Positions 52,406 to 60,660 are shown, counted from the first letter of the stretch. The stretch: DNA of 64,000 bases from Bacteroidales bacterium UBA4360 (GCA_002393945.1 DGSO01000028.1:209338-273337); one strand, 5' to 3'. A program made the numbers and translations. Notes: generated by a model from the sequence alone, not told the origin.

Positions 52406-52924
52406 ATGAAAAGATTAATCGGCATATTCGCTCTCATGCTGGCCTCAATCGCCGGCTTCTCACAGGTAAGGTCATATACCGACAACCAGACAGACACCTT
52501 CATCATCGGCCTGGACAGCTATTTCTATGGTGAAAACGGCTCTTTGGGCTTCACCGTCAAGAGCAAGGACGCCCGCGCCGTCATTTCCGGCGACGAGGTC
52601 CTCATCGACGGGGCGGTCCTGGAGAAGGGTGCCGGGGCCGTCATCATCGGCACGCATGACTTCACGGGAGACCGTCAGGTAGAACTCGTCGTAGCCAGAA
52701 GGGATGCCGAAACCATCTCCGCCAACATCTATCAGTACACAGGCGGTGAATGGGCGGTCATCGGCCGCATCGGCGCTGCCGATTCCGGAGCCCGCGAGAT
52801 CCGCGTCTTCCGCCAGGCCTTCACCATCCGCAACAAGCGCACCGACGCCCTCTACACCTGGACCTGGCACGCCCCCAAATTCGACTTCAAGTCTTCCGAC
52901 GGCATCTCGGACCCTACGCCTTAA
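52406..52924 (+). CDS. Small secreted protein of unknown function
   Basis: A 172-residue protein with a Sec signal peptide (about 1-20, ending GFSQ). The mature part looks all-beta, with no cysteine and no membrane segment. It ends with a Trp/Tyr-rich strand (YTWTWHAPKF). No family recognised. It stands alone between nhaA and a 216-base non-coding gap. Confidence 0.7.
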   Translation: MKRLIGIFALMLASIAGFSQVRSYTDNQTDTFIIGLDSYFYGENGSLGFTVKSKDARAVISGDEVLIDGAVLEKGAGAVIIGTHDFTGDRQVELVVARRDAETISANIYQYTGGEWAVIGRIGAADSGAREIRVFRQAFTIRNKRTDALYTWTWHAPKFDFKSSDGISDPTP

Positions 52925-53059
52925 TACAGAGGGCTCTGCCGGCGCTTTCATTTACACAAACCATCTCTTTCACATCAGAAATGGCGGGAAGGTGGTGGTT
53001 TTGTCGTGTTTGACGGTGTTTGTCTAGATTTGTCTATATGACAGACAGTTACGCATGTG

Positions 53060-53067
53060 TATTTTTG
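53060..53067 (+). promoter_or_regulatory. TATTTTTG box upstream of a TPR/HTH regulator
   Basis: The box would give a leader of about 65 bases to the ATG at 53141. Nothing else is recognisable in 52925-53140. Confidence 0.4.
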
Positions 53068-53140
53068 CGGCGTGGAAGTTGGGATACCTAAGGAGGAGGC
53101 GTTTGTTTTTATTAAGATTTTTTCTGACCTTTGTCATGGG

Positions 53141-54466
53141 ATGAAACTATGTAAATCTTTCATAATTAAAGGCTTCCTCCTTTTTATTCTGGCCGTGGCG
53201 GCTGCCTGCGGCGTGAAATCGGCACAGGAGATGGACAGCGATGCGGATGCGGTATGGGAACTCCTGCGCAGCGGCGACGACTCCGTGGCTATGGAGGCCG
53301 TCCTCAAGCTTGCCGATGACTATCACAGAAGGGGAGACTACGACAACGAATCCATCGCTTATTTTTACGTAGCGCAGCTGTACCTGCAGCAACTGGACAC
53401 TTCCGGCATGCAGGGTGTCATTCCCAAGATGGAAAAGCTGGCGAAGGACCATCCGGACCTTCCAAACGTAGTTTACAGTTACCATACGGTCCGGCAGACC
53501 CTTTACGCTATCCTTTACCAGGAGGCGGGGCGGGAGAAGGACAGGGATGAGATGTTCTCCGAAGGCGTCAAGGCCATCGCCCTGATGGAAAAGATGAGCC
53601 CTGAAGAGATTGCAAAGTACAGGGTGAACCCGGTCTGGAACTACTACAATATGGCCGTCGGTTACGACATGTACTTCGACGAGCCCGTTAGGGATTCCAT
53701 AGCCTTCTACCTCGAAAAGGCCCGCGAGGCCAATAACCGCGGATTCAACTTTGCCGAAAACATCCACCTCGAAGGGGAGATATCGATAGGTGACGAGCAG
53801 GCCTGGCTCTACTACTATGACGGAGAATACGACAAGGCCGAAAAGGAAATGTTCCGGGTCCTCTCCATGATCGATTCCGTAGAGATTAAGACCCCAAATG
53901 CGGTCCGCACAGAAAGGATTGAAGCCTACGACTTTCTGGTGGAACTCTATTCAAACACCGGCAGGCTGGATAAGGCCCTTGAATACCAGAAGCTTAAATC
54001 CGAGGCGGAGCTTCGGCGAATCGGCGTAGAGCGCAACGAGGCCATTCACAAGGTTGAGGCGCAGTACAACGTTGCCAGGGAGCAGGCGAAGGTGGAGAAG
54101 ATGCGCTGGATGCTGGTCTTGTCCTGCGGTATCATACTCCTTCTTGTCGCCGCGGTTCTGTATCTCCACTTATGGCGCCGTAACCGCCTTGAAATGCAGT
54201 ACTCCGCTGCCGTGGAGGCCCTTGTGGAGACCGATGACAAAGTCACCGCCCTCGCCGGAAACGTATCGGCCGAAACCGCCGGAAAGATCTTCTCATCGGC
54301 CCTGAAGCCGCTTTCCGCCGTTGAGCGCAAGTACATCCTGCTTTTCATGTCCGGCAAAGCCACCGAGGAGATAGCGACCGCCATGCACGTCGCCCCCTCC
54401 AGCGTGTACACCATGAAATACCGCATCAAAAAGAAGTACCCTGCCGATTTCCCCCTCCCGTTCTGA
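53141..54466 (+). CDS. Membrane TPR protein with LuxR-type C-terminal HTH
   Basis: A 441-residue regulator with the same build as the one at 23089: a lipoprotein-like signal (VAAACG), periplasmic TPR helices (about 30-310), a coiled coil, a membrane segment (about 320-345, WMLVLSCGIILLLVAAVLYLH) and a C-terminal helix-turn-helix (LSAVERKYILLFMSGKATEE, VAPSSVYTMKYRI). I start at the ATG at 53141, which gives a normal signal peptide; 28 residues of upstream in-frame sequence look non-coding. No SusC/SusD genes are adjacent, so its targets are unknown. Confidence 0.82.
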   Translation: MKLCKSFIIKGFLLFILAVAAACGVKSAQEMDSDADAVWELLRSGDDSVAMEAVLKLADDYHRRGDYDNESIAYFYVAQLYLQQLDTSGMQGVIPKMEKLAKDHPDLPNVVYSYHTVRQTLYAILYQEAGREKDRDEMFSEGVKAIALMEKMSPEEIAKYRVNPVWNYYNMAVGYDMYFDEPVRDSIAFYLEKAREANNRGFNFAENIHLEGEISIGDEQAWLYYYDGEYDKAEKEMFRVLSMIDSVEIKTPNAVRTERIEAYDFLVELYSNTGRLDKALEYQKLKSEAELRRIGVERNEAIHKVEAQYNVAREQAKVEKMRWMLVLSCGIILLLVAAVLYLHLWRRNRLEMQYSAAVEALVETDDKVTALAGNVSAETAGKIFSSALKPLSAVERKYILLFMSGKATEEIATAMHVAPSSVYTMKYRIKKKYPADFPLPF

Positions 54467-54468
54467 TA

Positions 54469-55050
54469 TCAGATAATCCGGCATTCCGTCAGTCCGCTCC
54501 GTTCTCCCGCCACGTAGCGGGCTTCTTTCACAGACCCGGCCCGGCGGAAGCGGTCCAGATAGAGAAGATGTCCTTTCTGGAACTGGAGGCAGGAGAAGCT
54601 GTCCCCGGGCTGCAGGGAAGAGTTTTCGGAAGCCGTGACCTCGAAACGGTTGTCGCCAAGGTATTTGACTGCGATGCGCCGGTCCGGCAGCCATCCAAGC
54701 AGGAGTTCTGTCCCGGGAGTGAGGGACGATGAGTCAATCCCCTCGGCCGCGAATTCTTCCGACTCGCGGGGCGTTTCGGCCTTGAGGCGGCTCTTGAAAT
54801 CGGCCCAGGAGGCGGCGCCTGCGTACCGGGACAGGACATCCAGGGTGCGGAGGGAGACGGCATCGGCCTCACGGGTGGAATAGCCCCAGAGGCGCTCCAG
54901 GGTGCTCTCGGAGAGGTGTTCGCGCAGGGCCGAATCGATGGTGTCGACAAGGGCGATGAAGGCATTGTGCGTCTGGAGCGACTGCCCGTACACGGCTTCC
55001 ACGCGCATTCGCAGGGCCGATATTTCCGGTATGTTAACTGAAACTGACAT
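54469..55050 (-). CDS. Bacteroidetes LWGY-motif protein, probable regulatory partner of the kinase
   Basis: A 193-residue protein. Its N-terminal 80 residues carry a pattern widely seen in Bacteroidetes proteins of unknown function: LSESTLERLWGY, then VSLRTLDVLSRYAG and SWADFKSRL, which reads like a small DNA-binding or adaptor helical domain. The C-terminal half (about 100-193) is beta-rich with LTPGTELLLGWLPDR. It diverges from a Ser/Thr kinase gene and shares a 56-base promoter region with it, hinting at a functional link. The domain's biochemical role is not known to me. Confidence 0.7.
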   Translation of the reverse strand: MSVSVNIPEISALRMRVEAVYGQSLQTHNAFIALVDTIDSALREHLSESTLERLWGYSTREADAVSLRTLDVLSRYAGAASWADFKSRLKAETPRESEEFAAEGIDSSSLTPGTELLLGWLPDRRIAVKYLGDNRFEVTASENSSLQPGDSFSCLQFQKGHLLYLDRFRRAGSVKEARYVAGERSGLTECRII

Positions 55051-55106
55051 TGCATGACAAAGTTAAAAAGAATATCTTTGCATTGTAATGTCTTTTTGTG
55101 TCATTT
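55051..55106. promoter_or_regulatory. Divergent promoters for the LWGY protein and the kinase
   Basis: TAACTTTG lies on the minus strand (55058-55065) and TATCTTTG on the plus strand (55073-55080), 7 bases apart. Confidence 0.6.
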
Positions 55107-56279
55107 ATGGTAAGTGAAACTCTCCGGGAAGTGACAGCCAGCCTTGAGGACGGTGAATACCGCGTTGTTTCCACTCTGAAGGAGGGGCGGCTTTACCTTG
55201 CCGAAAAGGCAGGGAAGCGGTTTCTCCTCAAAACCGCCTCCGGTGCCAAGGGCATGGAGCAGCTGAAGAGGGAGTATGAACTCTCCATCGGCCTGTCGCA
55301 TCCTGGACTTGCCTACGTGTTCACTTACGAGGAAGACTCTCCGGTGGGGCCGTGCCTAGTGCAGGAGTACGTGGACGGGGAGACGCTCGCTCTGTGGCTG
55401 GCCGGGAATCCTTCTTCACGGGAGCGGCGGCGCGTCTGTTCGGAACTGCTCGCCGTCATGGCCTACCTCCATCAAAAAGGCGTCGTCCACAACGACCTCA
55501 AGCCGGATAACATCCTCATCTCCAAGGCTTCCGGGGCCGTCAAGCTCATCGACCTCGGTTTTGCCGATGACGACACCCACCTTGGGAAGGCCCTCGGCGG
55601 CACCCGCCGTTACGCCTCTCCGGAGCTGCTTGCCGGCGCCCCCGTCTCCGCCCGGAGCGACGTCTATTCCCTGGGCGTTATTCTGCAGGAACTGTTTCTG
55701 GGCCGATATCACCGCATCGTCCGCCGCTGCCTTCGCCCGGAGCCGTCAAGGCGCTATGCATCGGCAGGAGAGCTGGAACGAGCCTGGAAAAACAACGGCA
55801 AGGGGCTGAGGTACAGTCTGGTGGCGTTTGTGTCGGCCCTTATCGTCGGAGGCTTCCTGTGGGCGGGCTTGCAGCTGAGGAAAGCGCGCGCAGTGCGAAG
55901 CGAACTTGAAGAGCGCGTGGAGGTGGTGGATTCCCTGCAGGGAGTCCTGAACGCCATAGAAGAGGAGAAACGGCAGCAGGAAGCTGCACTTCAGAATGCC
56001 AAAGACTACGTGGACGAGTGGTATAAGCGTGAGACGCGTTCGTATAGGGCAGCCCTCCGGAAGGCTCGTTCCCAACAGGACATTACCGCCGCATGGCAAG
56101 CCCTCACCGAGCGGTACAACAAATTGTACTCTGACGCCTATGCCATGGCTCCCACGCCCCTCAAAAGTGTCATGTTCGAATTTCTTCAATCCCGCTATAA
56201 TGACAGTTTTACGCCCCTGTACAACGAATTCATCAAGCGCACGAATGAACTCGTAATCCCCAAAATTGACATTAAATGA
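55107..56279 (+). CDS. Hanks-type Ser/Thr protein kinase with a membrane anchor
   Basis: A 390-residue protein. The kinase domain (about 10-225) has the ATP-site Lys in RFLLKTAS, a modified catalytic loop VVHNDLKPDN (Asp130; HND in place of HRD), a metal-binding DLGFAD in place of DFG, GTRRYASPELL and SDVYSLGVIL. A membrane helix follows (about 235-256), then an extracytoplasmic coiled coil (LEERVEVVDSLQGVLNAIEE) and a helical tail. Both key Asp residues are present, so activity is likely. The start is the ATG at 55107; a GTG 9 bases earlier is also in frame. Confidence 0.88.
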   Translation: MVSETLREVTASLEDGEYRVVSTLKEGRLYLAEKAGKRFLLKTASGAKGMEQLKREYELSIGLSHPGLAYVFTYEEDSPVGPCLVQEYVDGETLALWLAGNPSSRERRRVCSELLAVMAYLHQKGVVHNDLKPDNILISKASGAVKLIDLGFADDDTHLGKALGGTRRYASPELLAGAPVSARSDVYSLGVILQELFLGRYHRIVRRCLRPEPSRRYASAGELERAWKNNGKGLRYSLVAFVSALIVGGFLWAGLQLRKARAVRSELEERVEVVDSLQGVLNAIEEEKRQQEAALQNAKDYVDEWYKRETRSYRAALRKARSQQDITAAWQALTERYNKLYSDAYAMAPTPLKSVMFEFLQSRYNDSFTPLYNEFIKRTNELVIPKIDIK

Positions 56280-56305
56280 CAACTTGCCTTATGGAGGCGG
56301 GTAGT

Positions 56306-56341
56306 TATCTTTGTGCCGGGCGAATAGTCGTCCGGTTTTTT
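56306..56341 (+). promoter_or_regulatory. Promoter followed at once by a hairpin with T-tract
   Basis: TATCTTTG (56306-56313) is followed by an 8-bp stem (56316-56323 with 56328-56335, one G-T pair) and six T's (56336-56341). The hairpin overlaps the expected transcription start, as in front of nagB. Confidence 0.55.
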
Positions 56342-56363
56342 GTGTATTATTAATTTCATCATT

Positions 56364-56945
56364 ATGAAAAGAATCGCATTACTGTTTTCTGCTTGTGTTT
56401 TAGCGCCTGCTATGGTATCCTGCGGAGGCTCCCAATCGTCACACGAGGCAACTTTTTCTCTCGGTAAACTCGACGACAACTTCACGGTCAAGTCCTATAA
56501 GATGGAAACCGATGCCAAGGAGAAGAGCGTCGAGCAAGTGGGCAAAATCAAGGGGACGATTACGCTGGTGGTCAAACGTAACAAAGAGGAATTAAAGTAC
56601 AAACCCAGCGATGTGGACTATGCGTATATCAAAGGAGAGACATCGGCGTCCAATTACCTGGTTTTCAATGACAAATGCGATGCCGTTGTCAAGAAAATCC
56701 TGAAAATGGAGCCCGGAAAAGAAGAGACATTCACCATCGGCTTTTCGTCTAATGATCCTTATATGAGCTACAAAAGCGACGAAGAAAATGCAGAACAGCG
56801 GCAGATTATCTATGACGCACTCACCAAGAAAGGCGGCCTGGACCAGATATCCATCGATGTCGAATTTGAGGAGGACGTGGCGGAAACCGTCAAAGCCCTG
56901 AAGGCCATCAAGGACTTGGCCGACGAGATGGACGATGATGATTAA
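56364..56945 (+). CDS. Small acidic lipoprotein of unknown function
   Basis: A 193-residue lipoprotein (lipobox AMVSCGG). It starts at the ATG at 56364; upstream in-frame residues do not look coding. The mature part is Lys/Glu/Asp-rich with alternating strands (KIKGTITLVVKRNKEEL, YLVFNDKCDAVVKKI) and an acidic C-terminus (DEMDDDD). No family is recognised. It is transcribed in the same direction as the kinase but from its own promoter. Confidence 0.7.
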   Translation: MKRIALLFSACVLAPAMVSCGGSQSSHEATFSLGKLDDNFTVKSYKMETDAKEKSVEQVGKIKGTITLVVKRNKEELKYKPSDVDYAYIKGETSASNYLVFNDKCDAVVKKILKMEPGKEETFTIGFSSNDPYMSYKSDEENAEQRQIIYDALTKKGGLDQISIDVEFEEDVAETVKALKAIKDLADEMDDDD

Positions 56946-56984
56946 TCTTTTTCTTCGGGAAGGTCACTTTTAGGAAATAATCGC

Positions 56985-56992
56985 TATATTTG
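56985..56992 (+). promoter_or_regulatory. TATATTTG promoter of the folded RNA
   Basis: The box lies just before the structured segment. No other promoter box is seen between it and the gene at 57254. Confidence 0.55.
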
Positions 56993-56997
56993 TCTCT

Positions 56998-57204
56998 TGC
57001 AGGCCTTTGTGGCCGCAAGACATAGACAGATTAGCGTTTGCAATTTGCACTGACCGTGTAGAAACGTAGGAAATTTCTTTTAGCAGGTTCAGCAGCAAGT
57101 CGTAAACGCCCGCAATAGATACCTTCGTGGTATTTAGCGGGCGTGACTTGTACCTGCTTTGGTTTCCTACGACCACTACCGGACAAGCCTCGCCCGCGTT
57201 TTTT
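56998..57204 (+). ncRNA. Candidate structured RNA (small RNA or leader/attenuator)
   Basis: About 205 bases from just after the promoter box to a T6 run (57199-57204). The core is a long rod of nested perfect stems: CGTAGGAAA/TTTCCTACG (57065-57073 with 57163-57171), AGCAGGT/ACCTGCT (57082-57088 with 57152-57158), CAAGTC/GACTTG (57096-57101 with 57145-57150), CGCCCGC/GCGGGCG (57107-57113 with 57137-57143) and ATACC/GGTAT closing a TTCGT loop (57119-57133). The ends can also pair loosely (57001-57015 with 57180-57190), or the 5' end forms CTTGC/GCAAG. GCGGGCG can alternatively pair with CGCCCGC at 57191-57197, directly before the T-run. I cannot match it to tmRNA, SRP or RNase P RNA; a 6S-like rod or an attenuator is possible. 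Confidence 0.55.
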
Positions 57205-57253
57205 GTATGCACTGAAACTAAATAAATAGTGTTAACCGTTTAATTTACTCATT

Positions 57254-57721
57254 ATGGAACGTAAAACAGTATCGCTTGGCTCTTACACAGTCACAAAAGC
57301 TGAAGATGGGAAAATAACCGTCGAAAGATTCGGTGAGGTTTGCCCGAATGCAAAACAGGCTATCCGTGATATTGCGGAAAAGGCAGATTTTGAGATTGAT
57401 CCTAAATGGAATACTCAAACCGCAGGGGCCAAACTGATAAAACATCTATTGGCCAACCAAGAAGAGGTTGCAGGCGGTTATCTATATCTTCCCGGGTACC
57501 AATATGACCATGACAAATTCGCTGAAGATGTCGAAAATGAAGAATTGGAAGGCTACGAGGACGACTGGTGGGGATTGATGAGTGACGTTGAAAGAGGGGA
57601 AGAAACAGCCGAAAGGGTTGCCGAAATCAGCCTCGACAAACCCGGTCTTTATATAAAGGATCTTGAGCGTCGTACATATGCCTACGTTTTTGACGGAGAA
57701 ATTGTAGTAGAATACGATTAA
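57254..57721 (+). CDS. Accessory-region protein of unknown function
   Basis: A 155-residue cytoplasmic protein without signal or membrane segment. The N-terminus (SYTVTKAEDGKITVERFGE) is beta-rich; the middle has DFEIDPKWNTQTAGAKLI; the rest is acidic (VENEELEGYEDDWW) and ends in YVFDGEIVVEYD. No family recognised. Codons are visibly AT-richer than in the flanking genes. It has no promoter box of its own and lies 50 bases after the T-run of the folded RNA, so expression may depend on read-through. It is 12 bases ahead of the nuclease-like gene. Confidence 0.65.
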   Translation: MERKTVSLGSYTVTKAEDGKITVERFGEVCPNAKQAIRDIAEKADFEIDPKWNTQTAGAKLIKHLLANQEEVAGGYLYLPGYQYDHDKFAEDVENEELEGYEDDWWGLMSDVERGEETAERVAEISLDKPGLYIKDLERRTYAYVFDGEIVVEYD

Positions 57722-57733
57722 GCAGATAAGTAT

Positions 57734-59053
57734 ATGAAGGAAATTGTTATCAACCGGATGTTCTCCGGGAAATATCTTCGTGAGAATATAGGTCACGAAG
57801 TTATCAATCTGTTTCAGGCAGACAATGGTAAATTCTACATTTACTTGAATGATGTCGGGGTTATTGGTAAAGAACACTTTGAGAACGGGAAATGCACAAT
57901 TGACAGCATGCTGCTTGCACATACACTTGAAGGAACCAATACCGTGGAGATTATCGGTCTTGCAACCGGCCTTCATCCTGTTTACAATCCTGAACTTGAA
58001 GAGAAAGAGCAGGAATCCTTTCAGCGTAAATATGCAGAAGACAATGCCATTAGTTATGGAGGAGTCAGTATTTACGGTGTCAATTCCATTTTCAGGGGCA
58101 GTGAGCAGCAGACAGTAAATATCACCTTTGAGGCTGACGTTGTCAAGAAAGTTGCAGACGGCAAACGCATTTATATCAGGATGGCCGATAAAACTAATCA
58201 GGCATGCAAGGAACTTGAAACTTATGAAACAGACATCGTAGTGAATCTCTCTGAGGTAAAACTTGGTCAGGGGCTAAAATCTTATATTGCCGAAGGAGAT
58301 GCAGACTACTCTATTCTTGCCGGTATTATAAATGATTCTTCATTATGGGGAGATGTTATGCCTCTGGCAACACCTGCTGCCGCTCCATCAGAACTGAGTT
58401 ATATGGATATCTGCCAGCGCTCATACGACGAACTGGCTTATTCCAATGCAATGGCCTATTTCGCAAAGAAATACCCTGAAATTGCATTTAAGCTTCTGGA
58501 TCAGTTAACTGGCGTCAAGGACAGCTACCATAGGGATTTTGTTGTTCGCAGAGAAGAAAACCATATTGATCTTTTATTCTTCAACAGTGGGCATCTTGTT
58601 ATTGTGGAGAATAAGATAAAATCTGAGCTCAACGGTGTTGAAAAGAATGACAACGGAGCGATTGTAAAAACACAATTGGATGATTATTACGATGCGGCAA
58701 AAGAAATCAAGGAGAAGTATAAGATTAATTGCCCAAAACCTTATTTCTTTGTTTTTGCTCCAGACTATAGTTCTCTAAAACACTATTCACTTGCCCATCC
58801 GAACCCGTTTACAAAGCATCTGCGGATTGGAGAACACTTTGATCTGGTATTCTATAGTGAAATCTATACTTTTCTGCTTCCATATCTTAAGAAGACCCCT
58901 TACAGCAAGGATATCCTGTTTGTCCAGTTTATAAAATCTCTGGAGCGTCACACGCATTCTTATGACGATGGTTTGTGGGAGACGACGGTCCGGAAGTTCT
59001 TCGAGAGAATAGACACTTGCGCAGCGGCAAAAAAGGTTAAGACAATCTTATAA
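57734..59053 (+). CDS. PD-(D/E)XK nuclease-superfamily protein
   Basis: A 439-residue protein. The C-terminal half has a restriction-endonuclease-type active site: Asp279 in HIDLLFF, then VIVENKIKS with Glu292 and Lys294 (D-x12-E-x-K), followed by a conserved Gln/Tyr segment TQLDDYYDAA. This fits the PDDEXK_4 group of unexplored nucleases. Residues 1 to about 200 form a separate beta-rich domain of unknown type. Base composition is low in G+C (24 of 60 in 58141-58200). It probably cuts or binds nucleic acid in a defence or mobile-element setting; that is inference. Confidence 0.75.
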   Translation: MKEIVINRMFSGKYLRENIGHEVINLFQADNGKFYIYLNDVGVIGKEHFENGKCTIDSMLLAHTLEGTNTVEIIGLATGLHPVYNPELEEKEQESFQRKYAEDNAISYGGVSIYGVNSIFRGSEQQTVNITFEADVVKKVADGKRIYIRMADKTNQACKELETYETDIVVNLSEVKLGQGLKSYIAEGDADYSILAGIINDSSLWGDVMPLATPAAAPSELSYMDICQRSYDELAYSNAMAYFAKKYPEIAFKLLDQLTGVKDSYHRDFVVRREENHIDLLFFNSGHLVIVENKIKSELNGVEKNDNGAIVKTQLDDYYDAAKEIKEKYKINCPKPYFFVFAPDYSSLKHYSLAHPNPFTKHLRIGEHFDLVFYSEIYTFLLPYLKKTPYSKDILFVQFIKSLERHTHSYDDGLWETTVRKFFERIDTCAAAKKVKTIL

Positions 59054-59112
59054 AACTAACAGGGGAGAATGCCGAAAATCCCATCAAAGAGTAGGCAAAA
59101 ATAATAATTGAT

Positions 59113-59298
59113 ATGATTAATGTTACTTACAAACGCGGTAGTAGCCGTATGGGCGCGCGCGTAGACGGAATCCCTACAGTCAGTGGCGCAATTGAAGGCC
59201 TTATCAAGGGACGTTTTATCCGCGAATCTGACGTTAAGGATGTTACAATTCTTGAGATTAGAGATTCCGCAGGAAATCGCGTTTATAAAGCAGACTGA
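59113..59298 (+). CDS. Small protein of unknown function (61 aa)
   Basis: A 61-residue basic protein (VTYKRGSSRMGARVDG...), with a predicted beta-alpha-beta pattern and no signal. It lies 59 bases after the nuclease gene and 17 bases before the Cse60-like gene, in the same direction. No family recognised. Composition matches the patch. Confidence 0.55.
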   Translation: MINVTYKRGSSRMGARVDGIPTVSGAIEGLIKGRFIRESDVKDVTILEIRDSAGNRVYKAD

Positions 59299-59315
59299 TT
59301 ACTTCTTATACTGAT

Positions 59316-59513
59316 ATGATTAAGGTTAAGACATTTGTCACTAATAGTAACAATTGTCTACATCACGAAAGGCTTGATACTTCCATCAATGACTTTTTAT
59401 CAAAGAATGACATTGAAGTTATAGATATCAAGTACAATTCTTCTTTGGCTGCGGATGGAAAGGGAAGCATCTATTATGACCATTCTGCGCTGCTGATTTA
59501 TAGGGGAAAATAA
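59316..59513 (+). CDS. Cse60-like small protein
   Basis: A 65-residue protein resembling the Cse60 family: it begins MIKVKTF, has NDFLSKNDIEVIDIKY in the middle and ends SALLIYRGK, the usual beginning, middle and end of these short proteins. Cse60 was named from Bacillus sporulation, but its relatives are scattered in phages and mobile regions of non-sporulating bacteria, with unknown function. It is the last gene before a strong hairpin. Confidence 0.65.
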   Translation: MIKVKTFVTNSNNCLHHERLDTSINDFLSKNDIEVIDIKYNSSLAADGKGSIYYDHSALLIYRGK

Positions 59514-59524
59514 CAACGATTATC

Positions 59525-59557
59525 AATTCGGAAGGACGGGAATGTCCTTCCGAATTT
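59525..59557. terminator. Terminator closing the accessory patch
   Basis: AATTCGGAAGGAC (59525-59537) and GTCCTTCCGAATT (59544-59556) form a perfect 13-bp stem with a 6-base loop. Confidence 0.75.
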
Positions 59558-59562
59558 CATCT

Positions 59563-59806
59563 ATGAATATACGAGATATCAGAAAAGAACTTGCGCGGGG
59601 GTTCGATGACAACCTGCATACCAGACAATAGCATAATTACGTGGATTATGCCATTATCTTCTTGATTCTTCTCAGTACCGCTGAGATATTCATCTCCACC
59701 TTCCCCATCTCCCCCACTGCCGAGAAATGGATGAAGGGTATCGACTGGTTTACTCAAATCTTCTTCACCATAGAAGTTTCCTTGCGCATCTGGACGGCCA
59801 ATCAAG
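59563..59806 (+). pseudogene. Ion-channel (Ion_trans) gene remnant with an amber codon
   Basis: A frame starting ATG at 59563 (NIRDIRKELARGFDDNLHTRQ) meets TAG at 59629-59631 and then continues in the same frame as HNYVDYAIIFLILLSTAEIF and WFTQIFFTIEVSLRIWTA, which resemble the first two helices of a small voltage-gated-type channel. A Trp codon is a likely ancestor of the TAG. After about 59806 the resemblance stops, so the gene is also truncated. The rest of the gap to 59902 shows nothing clear. Confidence 0.6.
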
Positions 59807-59902
59807 GCGTCATTGGTGTTGACGAAGTGTTGATTGTCGCCTGCTGTGCCATTGATGACGGCGAGAACGGTAAAGCCGTTCCTGTTAGAAAAATAAAGTA
59901 TC

Positions 59903-60520
59903 ATGAGACAATTCCTTTTATTTGTGCTTTTTTTCGCATCGGCCCAACTCTTCGCCCAGAAGCCGTCGGGACGATGGCTGGTCTATGAGGGTGGCGACGA
60001 GGCGGAACTGGTGGTGAGCGTATCGGCCGATGGCATCGGCAAAGCCGAACTTTCGCTGACCAGGCGCCATCAGGCAGTGTCTTACGGGGAGGGGAGTCAG
60101 TTCTGGGGGACTTTTCGCGGAACAGGCGGGTACTACTTCCTTGTCAAGGCCGTCAAGACCGTGGGCGTGTCCCTGACGCAGACGGACTCTACGCTCGTTG
60201 TCACCAGGCGCGGCGAGCCCGAGACAAAGGTATCGGCCCGGCTGGACGAGGCGTACAGCACGCGGGAACTGTCGGACTACGGGGACTACAAAAAACAGGT
60301 GCTGGCGCAGTGGAAGCGGGATTTCCCGCGCAACGAAGACGTGAAGCGGGCCAAAAGGATAATGGCTGGCTATTTCGAAGATTTCTATGCCGATGCCTTT
60401 GATGCCCTGCTCTTTGGGGAGTATCGGCTTATAGAGAAAACGGATTCATCGCTCGTCCTGAAAAAGCCTGCTCCCGGCTCCCCTCCGCTCAAGTGGACCC
60501 CTTATTTGCGTGAAATGTAA
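59903..60520 (+). CDS. Secreted protein of unknown function
   Basis: A 205-residue protein with a signal peptide (ends QLFAQ, about residue 19). The mature part has beta-strands (GKAELSLTRRHQAVSY, YYFLVKAVKTVGVSLT) then a helical stretch with KRDFPRNEDVKRAKRIM. G+C returns to the level of the main chromosome. No family recognised. A terminator follows at 60545. Confidence 0.7.
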   Translation: MRQFLLFVLFFASAQLFAQKPSGRWLVYEGGDEAELVVSVSADGIGKAELSLTRRHQAVSYGEGSQFWGTFRGTGGYYFLVKAVKTVGVSLTQTDSTLVVTRRGEPETKVSARLDEAYSTRELSDYGDYKKQVLAQWKRDFPRNEDVKRAKRIMAGYFEDFYADAFDALLFGEYRLIEKTDSSLVLKKPAPGSPPLKWTPYLREM

Positions 60521-60544
60521 CAATTTGTTAGACAGCGAATTCCG

Positions 60545-60580
60545 CAAAATGCTTTCCGGAAAAAACCGGAAAGCATTTTG
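60545..60580. terminator. Long perfect hairpin after the secreted protein gene
   Basis: CAAAATGCTTTCCGG (60545-60559) and CCGGAAAGCATTTTG (60566-60580) form a perfect 15-bp stem around a loop of six A's. Confidence 0.75.
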
Positions 60581-60660
60581 GGCTATCCATTGATATTCAG
60601 CCACTTGCATTTCACGGGGCGCGCAGTCTTGAAAAAGATACAAAAACGCAACAAGCGCAA

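Noticed and set aside
57001..57200. Retron-type RNA
   Set aside because: The rod-like fold and flanking pairing are suggestive, but no reverse transcriptase gene is present in the window.
59557..59904. 115-codon minus-strand ORF
   Set aside because: The opposite strand shows channel helices in frame; the minus product resembles nothing and has no promoter.
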